Below are positions 59,087 to 64,000 of a stretch of DNA of 64,000 nt, one piece after another. The stretch's first letter is position 1. The number at the start of each line of letters is the position of its first letter. Below the pieces are notes generated by a model. It ran no database searches and had not been told where the DNA came from. It saw nothing but the letters and a program-made list of their open reading frames with translations. This stretch comes from Cristatella mucedo (lineage: Eukaryota; Bryozoa; Phylactolaemata; Cristatellidae). The stretch lies in NCBI GenBank assembly GCA_009760855.2, contig WPIO01000115.1, positions 66,001-130,000 on the forward strand, in the 5' to 3' direction. Both the position numbers and the translations under genes were made by a program.

Positions 59087-60080
59087 GCTGGCTTTAGAGC
59101 TAATCAATCCACAGAGTCAGCATTGCTTAGGGTATACAACGACCTACTTAGGAATGCAGACATGGGTAGGATGTCTCTGCTTGTTTTGCTCGATCTTTCG
59201 GCAGCTTTTGATAATCTCGATCACAAAGTTTGTCCAGAGCACCTCTCCTCTCGTCTGGGCATCACTGGCACTGCTCTGCAGTGGTTCAGGTCCTATCTCA
59301 GTGGGAAACTCTAGAGTATTGACGTGAATGGACAAAGATTATTCGAAGTACCTTTGAAATATCGGATACCTCAGGGCTCAATGCTAGGTCCGGTCCTTTT
59401 CACGGTTTATACTCTCCCTCTTGATGATATGATTACCAAGCACAATCAAGGCTTTCACTTCTATGCGAGTGATACTCACTTGTACCTTTGCTTTGATTCC
59501 TCCCAGCCTTTGAGCACCTCAAATTCTCTCAACTGACTTGCTGCATGTATTGATGACATCCGCACATGAATGGCATCAAATTTTCTAAAAATACGCGATG
59601 ATAAAACTAACTTACTAGTTATGGGCTAACCCAGTGTGAGTCAGAAAATTTGAAAGGCTGACTCTCAAAATTGGCTCTGCCAGCACATCACCTGTTGAAT
59701 CGGCTCGAAATCTAAGTGTCATGTTCCAAAGCGACCTCTCGTTACACGACCACATCAGCTTCATGGTCAAGTCAGCCTACTTTCAGCTAACACTGCTAAA
59801 ATTCGGGCTTGTTTAGATAAGGATACCACGTCCAAGTTGCTCCATGCATTTGTGACATCCCGTCTCGACTTCTGCAACTCAGTGCTTACTGGCCTACAGG
59901 CATGTGCGATCAGGCGATTACAGCAGGTGCAAAACTCGGTAGCTAGGCTTGTTTGTCGTGAGCGTCCCAGTTGCCACGTCACACCACTTCTCGCCGACCT
60001 GCACTGGCTCCTAGTCACGCAACGGATTGACTTCAAATTTTTGTCGCTCACTTTTAGGTCACTCCATTCTTTGGCTCCAG

Positions 60081-60174
<94 letters not shown>

Positions 60175-60360
60175 TTACTCACCCACCAGGCCAAGTATCG
60201 TACCAACCGCTTTTCGGAATCCAACAATTTACCAATACCTCGTAAAAACCTCAAATCTTTTGGAGACCGTGCATTTAGTTCGTGCGCTCCCAAAGCCTGA
60301 AACTCCCTCCCGACTTGAGTCAGAACATCCCCTGACCTGACAACGTTTAAAAAGAACTTA
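59087..60360 (+). pseudogene. L2-A reverse transcriptase (plus strand)
   Basis: First frame: AGFRANQSTESALLRVYNDL, MSLLVLLDLSAAFDNLDHKV (first catalytic aspartate kept) and LSSRLGITGTALQWFRSYLS, then a stop. Second frame: VPLKYRIPQGSMLGPVLFTV, then a catalytic box that reads FYASDTHLYL, with one FxDD aspartate lost. Third frame: LHAFVTSRLDFCNSVLTGLQ, RRLQQVQNSVARLVCRERPS, LLADLHWLLVTQRIDFKFLS, TFRSLHSLAPAS, then the CT-repeat-encoded Ser-Leu run, after which PSIVPTAFRNPT is out of the LINE frame. Dead copy. Confidence 0.87.
60082..60171. repeat. (CT)n microsatellite inside the LINE pseudogene
   Basis: 45 uninterrupted CT units replace the short pyrimidine stretch that other copies have between LAPAYLS and the HQAKHRT block. 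Confidence 0.97.
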
Positions 60361-60680
60361 AAAACATACCTATTTAAGACAGCATTTAGTGGGTCCCTGT
60401 GATTCGTCCTTGATGTCCTGACACTGTGTATGCTGCCACTAACCACATTTGCATGCTGACCCTGTGCATGTCACCCCTAACCATGTTATTCATGTTGTAT
60501 ATTTATCAAGCATGATATTACTCACCATTCAATTGCATTTACCTGTGCAGCAAATGTAAAGCAGCTAGAAAGAGATTGAGTTCTCTGAGGGCGCTTTATC
60601 GGGTGCATTATTATTATTATTAGTATTACCTAGGAGTTCACCTCGGCCAAGAGATTTCTGTTTTGTGTGAAGCGCTCAGC

Positions 60681-60838
60681 GTGCGCGAGCACTGAGAGGG
60701 GTGAGTCTCGGTGCTCGAGCACTGAGAGGCGTGAGTCTCCGCGCTCGAGCACTGAGAAACGTGAGTCTCGGTGCTCGAGCACTGAGAGACGTGAGTCTCC
60801 GCGCTCGAGCGCTGAGAGGCGTGAGTCTCCGTGCTCGC
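60681..60838 (+). repeat. 30-bp minisatellite, about 5 copies
   Basis: The unit GTGAGTCTCSGYGCTCGAGC followed by ACTGAGARRC repeats about 5.3 times, alternating between CGGTG and CCGCG variants. Each unit contains the palindrome GCTCGAGC. It is open in several frames (10-residue periods on both strands) because 30 is a multiple of 3, but there is no evidence of translation. Confidence 0.92.
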
Positions 60839-60840
60839 TT

Positions 60841-62243
60841 TGGATTCGGGCGATTCGAAGTCGGCGATTAGCACCCGTTGAGCGTTCGCCGTCTAGCGGA
60901 CAAAAATCGGAGCAGTCGCATCATCGCTTCATTTGGACTCGGCCCTGGGGTACTTCGTTGGCTGACGTAGGAGCCTGAGAAGCTTCGCCGCGCTTCCCGC
61001 CTGCCGGGACGGCTTCTGCGCGCGCAGACGAAAGTATGTTGAACCCCCCCCCCCCCGCGCCCCGCTTTTTTTCTTTCGGTCACGGTCGCGTTGTTTCATC
61101 TAAGTGAAAGGCAGGCGCTGCCCTTGTGCCAAAACTACTGCCCGCGCGCACGCCGCTTCGCAGCTTAGTCGCAAATACATCCTTAAGCACTGGTCTACAT
61201 GCGCACACGAAAGTACAAGCAGTTAAGTGTGGCTCTGCTGAGAGCCGGGGGCGTCTGTCGTGATAGCGCGAGGCTGGGCGCAGCAGATGGGCAGCAGGCC
61301 ACGCCCCGGCCTCTGGAGCCACTTCCGCCCGCCCCTTGAGATTTTTGCAAGCGAACGGGACGCGCACGCCGCGAGCATGCGGCGCAATAGAAGGGAGCTT
61401 TCGGTGAGGCGGCGCTTTAAGTGTGGCTCACAGTGGCAACTTTCCGTCGTCCGCAGGACCGCTTCACAGGTCGCGTAGCTTAACCAAAGCGTACTGCCAA
61501 GAGCCGACGGCGGCCCGAGTCAGAAGGGTCGGAGGTCGTGAGGAGGCGGATTGGCGCGAGCTTTTGACGCATGAGAAATGTGTGACAAGAGCAGCAGCAG
61601 CACAAACGAGGCTGGCATGAATCAAAGTGCTCGTCGAATGCATTGAGCGAATGCTTTACTTTCGCTGCTGCGCTACAATTAAGCGCGAACGCCGGCACTG
61701 TTCTCTATTCGCAATACGACGTAAACGCTGCGTTTATCTGCTCGTGGAGTCAAACTTTGAGGATTTCGGCAGTCTCTTACAGGCAGTTATTTTGGATGGG
61801 TAGTTTCAACAGCTCAACATTCGAGCGCTCGCCGCAGACGTCTCCTCTGCCAGCGCCGCCACCACCGTCCTAGCGTGGATCGTCGTTCGACTAGCGACGT
61901 CGTTCGACTAGCGGCGCTTCGTGGACTTAGCGAGAGCACTAACACGTGACAACACGAGGAGCATCGGTCAAGCAATGCTCGCGACACAAAAGCACGCCGG
62001 ACAAGCCGGACGTGCGTGCTGGCCGTTTCGCTGACGGAAAAACTGCCGCCGACTTCCCGCTGAGAGAGCGCGAAGCCGCCGAAGCAGGCGACAAATGCAG
62101 CGACCGACGGCGACAGCGTCGCCACTCCCAGCGATTAGCAACGACGCAATGTCGGTGCGGTCGCGTATCCGCCTCCACGATTGAGTCGATCCTTAGCTCG
62201 TCGGCGAACCCTGCGACCGCCACCGTGCGCTGCTCTACGCCCG
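60841..62243. other. GC-rich sequence downstream of the homeobox exon
   Basis: Probably includes the 3' UTR of the minus-strand homeobox gene, but I see no clear AATAAA on that strand. A run of 15 C lies at about 61,037-61,051. At 61,881-61,915 a 17-bp unit GTCGTTCGACTAGCGAC-like is duplicated in tandem. Frames of 60-100 residues on both strands lack domains. Confidence 0.4.
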
Positions 62244-62711
62244 CTAGTCGCTGTGCCCGCTCCGCTGTCGGAACGGTTGCATGTGCGACCACCTTCTCTG
62301 TGGATCGTAGTCGTACGCCGGCTCCGCCGTGACGCACATCCCGGCAGATCCTGCAGCGGCAGCAGCTGCCGCTGCGGCAGCAGCTGCCGCTGCGGCCGCC
62401 GCATTGGGACCCGCGGGACCGTAATAGATGAAGCCGGAGTTGCACTGATACGCGTGCGGGCTGCAAATGTTGAGCGGATACTGGCAGCCCCAGACGTCGA
62501 CGCTCATGGCCGACGCAGCGGCCGCCGACGTCGGCATGCCGACTGCCGCGAACTGGCCACCGCCACTGATGCTCGCCGGAAACGGCTCTGCCGCGGCGTC
62601 GACGGCCAGCGACATCGCTTGGTCCACCGCCGCCGCTTCGTCTGCTCCGTCCTCCAGCCAATCGAGCTTCTCCTGCCGACGCCATTTTGCTCGACGGTTC
62701 TGGAACCACAC
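62244..62711 (-). CDS. paired-like (Rax/Rx-like) homeobox protein, last coding exon (partial gene)
   Basis: DNA-binding transcription factor, nuclear. The exon begins at the homeodomain position 46/47 boundary and codes VWFQNRRAKWRRQEK, the end of recognition helix 3. The invariant W48, F49, N51 and R53 are present, Q50 is typical of the paired-like class, and the RRQEK ending is most like Rax/Rx. Acceptor: a TTTCTCTCTCTTG tract then CCCCCAAG just upstream (62,712-62,732). An intron at 46/47 is standard for paired-class genes. After helix 3 come an acidic segment (LEDGADEAAAVDQ), a small-residue region, CQYPLNICSPHAYQCNSGF, 17 alanines and PAYDYDPQRR, ending at TAG; 155 codons in all. No OAR motif, which Rax proteins usually have. 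A donor-like AAG|GTGGTC inside the end leaves room for one more exon. The upstream exons lie beyond the window. Rax identity is likely but not proven. Confidence 0.8.
   Translation of the reverse strand: MWFQNRRAKWRRQEKLDWLEDGADEAAAVDQAMSLAVDAAAEPFPASISGGGQFAAVGMPTSAAAASAMSVDVWGCQYPLNICSPHAYQCNSGFIYYGPAGPNAAAAAAAAAAAAAAAAAGSAGMCVTAEPAYDYDPQRRWSHMQPFRQRSGHSD
62352..62402 (-). repeat. poly-alanine (GCN)17 tract in the homeobox exon
   Basis: 17 consecutive alanine codons with mixed third bases and an internal duplicated block (GGCAGCAGCTGCCGCTGC on the plus strand occurs twice). Polyalanine runs are common in homeodomain proteins and often modulate repression or nuclear behaviour. Confidence 0.9.
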
Positions 62712-63099
62712 CTTGGGGGCAAGAGAGAGAAACATTGAGTCGGTAGTGCATCGCAATCAGCCGCGCGGCGGCGTCGCCAAAATAAATCAAACGTGAACCG
62801 CTGTAAGCTCAGCGACTCCGCGAAATCGCCCTTCCTCTCTGCTCCGGACGACGGCGACGGTGCCGTGCTGCGGCGTCAGCGGCGCTGCTCAGTTCTACGA
62901 CTACCGTGCTCCGAGACTGCCCGCCAGCTCGCTTCGTACGCGGCCATGCGTTCTGCTCGCAGAACGCCGCGTTTTCTCTTGGCTCGCGATCTAGCGGTCA
63001 GGGCGTTCGCTCGCGCTCTAGGAGCCACCATCGCCGCGGCAGTCTCGCGCACTGCTTCGACGAGACCCACTCGTCCGCCGCGGCCTCCGCCGCTGAGAT
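62712..63099 (-). other. intron of the homeobox gene (3' part)
   Basis: GC-rich sequence upstream of the acceptor. I searched the minus-strand frames to the window end for the N-terminal homeodomain exon (RRxRTTF...YPD) and did not find it, so the intron extends past the window or the exon is beyond it. Confidence 0.6.
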
Positions 63100-63330
63100 C
63101 CCAATTACGGACATAACTAAAAGGCTGTCACCTCGCTGCGTACTAGGCTGAGGGAGTGGAGGCCGATTACGACGGTAATTGCCTTTTACCCAGCCACTCC
63201 GGAGACCGATAAATAATTATTGCTTTCCCATGCGTTAGTATAGTACTTACTTAGTAATACAATTACCGGAGCGTATAAAACACAGTCAGTAATTAGCCAC
63301 CATGGCCGAGGGGCCTCGGTCGGCTAATAT
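63100..63330. promoter_or_regulatory. cluster of TAAT/ATTA homeodomain-type motifs
   Basis: A pocket of lower GC inside the GC-rich block carries many TAAT or ATTA cores. They include the palindrome TAATTA at 63,214-63,219 and 63,290-63,295, and TAATACAATTA at 63,255-63,265. The last has the TAAT-N3-ATTA spacing bound cooperatively by paired-class homeodomain dimers. A TATAAAA is at 63,274-63,280. Position upstream of the homeobox exon on its own strand suggests an intronic enhancer or alternative promoter, possibly autoregulatory. Inferred from motifs only. Confidence 0.35.
63292..63328. other. imperfect two-part inverted repeat
   Basis: ATTAGCC (63,292-63,298) pairs with GGCTAAT (63,322-63,328), and inside it CCGAGG (63,306-63,311) pairs with CCTCGG (63,314-63,319). 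It could extrude as a hairpin with an asymmetric bulge. A GCCACCATGG context sits on the left arm, opening a 27-codon frame to 63,385 with no recognised product. Confidence 0.5.
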
Positions 63331-64000
63331 TTTTTCGTCCGCCCCGGCGCATGCTGTCGCTGCGGACGACGTTTCGCACGCCTAACGACGCCTCTAACGA
63401 TTGGCGCGGCCCGCGCGACGCACGCTCCGGCCTGCGCGTTTACGCAACTTCGCAAGCACCCCGCTGCGGGTGCAAGTCAACGGCGGCGCCGTCGTGGAGC
63501 ACCTTCCGAAAGTGGTGACGACGGCGGTGAAACGAGCGTGGCGCTCGCGCCGCCGACGTGCCACGCGGGCGACGGCGCACGTGGAGCGAGCGGCGAGCGT
63601 CCGCTTCTCCGGTATCGCATTAACGGGGCATTAGCGATAATGAATGTATCGCATTAGTCAGAATAATTCGCGCGAAAAGCTAGTCGCACAATATCGCCGA
63701 GCGCCGCTGATACGCCCGGAACGAAAACAAAGTTTCCTCTATCGGTGACCGACAGTCGGTCAGACGTCGCCACTGACAATCCGACGCCGTCGCAGCGAGC
63801 AAGACAACGTGGAGGAGGAGCGCACACAGCCATTTTTATTATTACTATCGCAGCGCTTGCTGCTACGCTCACGATGCTCAGGACTAGACTAGACCGCTCC
63901 AACTTATCGGGCACGAGACGAACGTAGCCGGATTGGAGATCCTGCCTGCACACATACTACGCGTCCTCCTCCGCTCTCTTCTACAGCTGTAGCGTTTGTG
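63331..64000. other. GC-rich sequence with a second small ATTA-rich patch
   Basis: No supportable exon. At 63,613-63,660 ATTA cores recur, with TATCGCATTA twice in direct orientation and once inverted as TAGCGATA, forming short inverted repeats. Overlapping frames near the right edge on both strands have no domain. Confidence 0.4.

Larger units (their letters stand above)
59087..60625 (+). mobile_element. L2-A LINE, 3' half with tail
   Basis: 5'-truncated at the RT fingers and running to the complete 3' terminus (AAGAGATTGAGTTCTCTGAG, GGCGCTTTATCGGGTGC) and a TTATTATTATTATTA tail. The AT-rich part of the window ends with this element. A 90-bp CT repeat has expanded inside its coding region. 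Confidence 0.9.
60630..64000. other. GC- and CpG-rich block containing a homeobox exon
   Basis: From just after the L2-A tail to the window end the sequence is visibly richer in G+C and CG dinucleotides than the preceding 60 kb, and it contains no recognisable LINE or SINE copies. Short CG-rich frames on both strands are a by-product of low stop-codon frequency. Such a block around a developmental regulator fits a CpG-island-like or gene-associated domain. Confidence 0.75.

Noticed and set aside
60638..60978. Frames with ten-residue repeats (SSTERRES / ETHVSQCS types)
   Set aside because: Produced by the 30-bp minisatellite. Open on both strands, no start context or splice support.
61939..62790. 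283-residue minus-strand frame and 185-residue plus-strand frame in the GC-rich block
   Set aside because: They overlap the homeobox exon in other frames, have no domains and arise from the rarity of stop codons in CG-rich DNA.
63302..63385. 27-codon frame in a strong GCCACCATGG context as a micropeptide gene
   Set aside because: The start sits in an inverted repeat, the TATA-like element is too close to the start, and the peptide has no features. Kept only as a note.

Overview
This window is animal (metazoan) genomic DNA. Gene density is very low, most identifiable sequence is decayed LINE-type retrotransposon, microsatellites are long, and the only convincing host coding sequence is the second half of a paired-like homeobox gene with a canonical splice acceptor. 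The LINE families belong to the L2/CR1 group of non-LTR elements, which are common in aquatic invertebrates. I cannot name the species. Prokaryotic features (operons, ribosome binding sites, CRISPR) do not apply.

From 1 to about 60,630 the sequence is AT-rich and repeat-dominated. Two LINE families, called here L2-A and L2-B, account for most of it. L2-A occurs more than 20 times on both strands. Its most complete copy is 41,127-44,710 on the minus strand, with an AP-endonuclease region, a reverse transcriptase (RT) region and a 3' end carrying an (ATT)n tail; every copy is broken by stops, frameshifts or deletions. L2-B occurs about nine times, best at 35,822-36,780. A tRNA-derived SINE family (at least five copies) has a 3' tail resembling the L2-A 3' end. 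Other repeats are a 713-bp solo LTR inserted inside an L2-A copy (18,484-19,196, 4-bp target duplication), a pogo/Tigger-like non-autonomous element (two copies plus a fragment), a hAT-like terminus near the left edge, three anonymous dispersed repeat families (C, D, E) and a ~1.2-kb-spaced segmental repeat at 53.4-55.5 kb. A ~1-kb zoned hexanucleotide array lies at 29.76-30.63 kb, followed by an (AT)n run.

At about 60,630, immediately after the (ATT)n tail of an L2-A copy, composition switches to GC- and CpG-rich DNA up to the window end. This part holds a 30-bp minisatellite, the terminal coding exon of a paired-like (Rax/Rx-like) homeobox gene on the minus strand (62,244-62,711), and a pocket of TAAT/ATTA motifs (63.1-63.33 kb) that includes a TAAT-N3-ATTA dimer-type site. 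The upstream homeodomain exon is not in the window, so the intron is longer than about 1.3 kb and the gene continues beyond the right edge. The stretches between repeats show no supportable genes.
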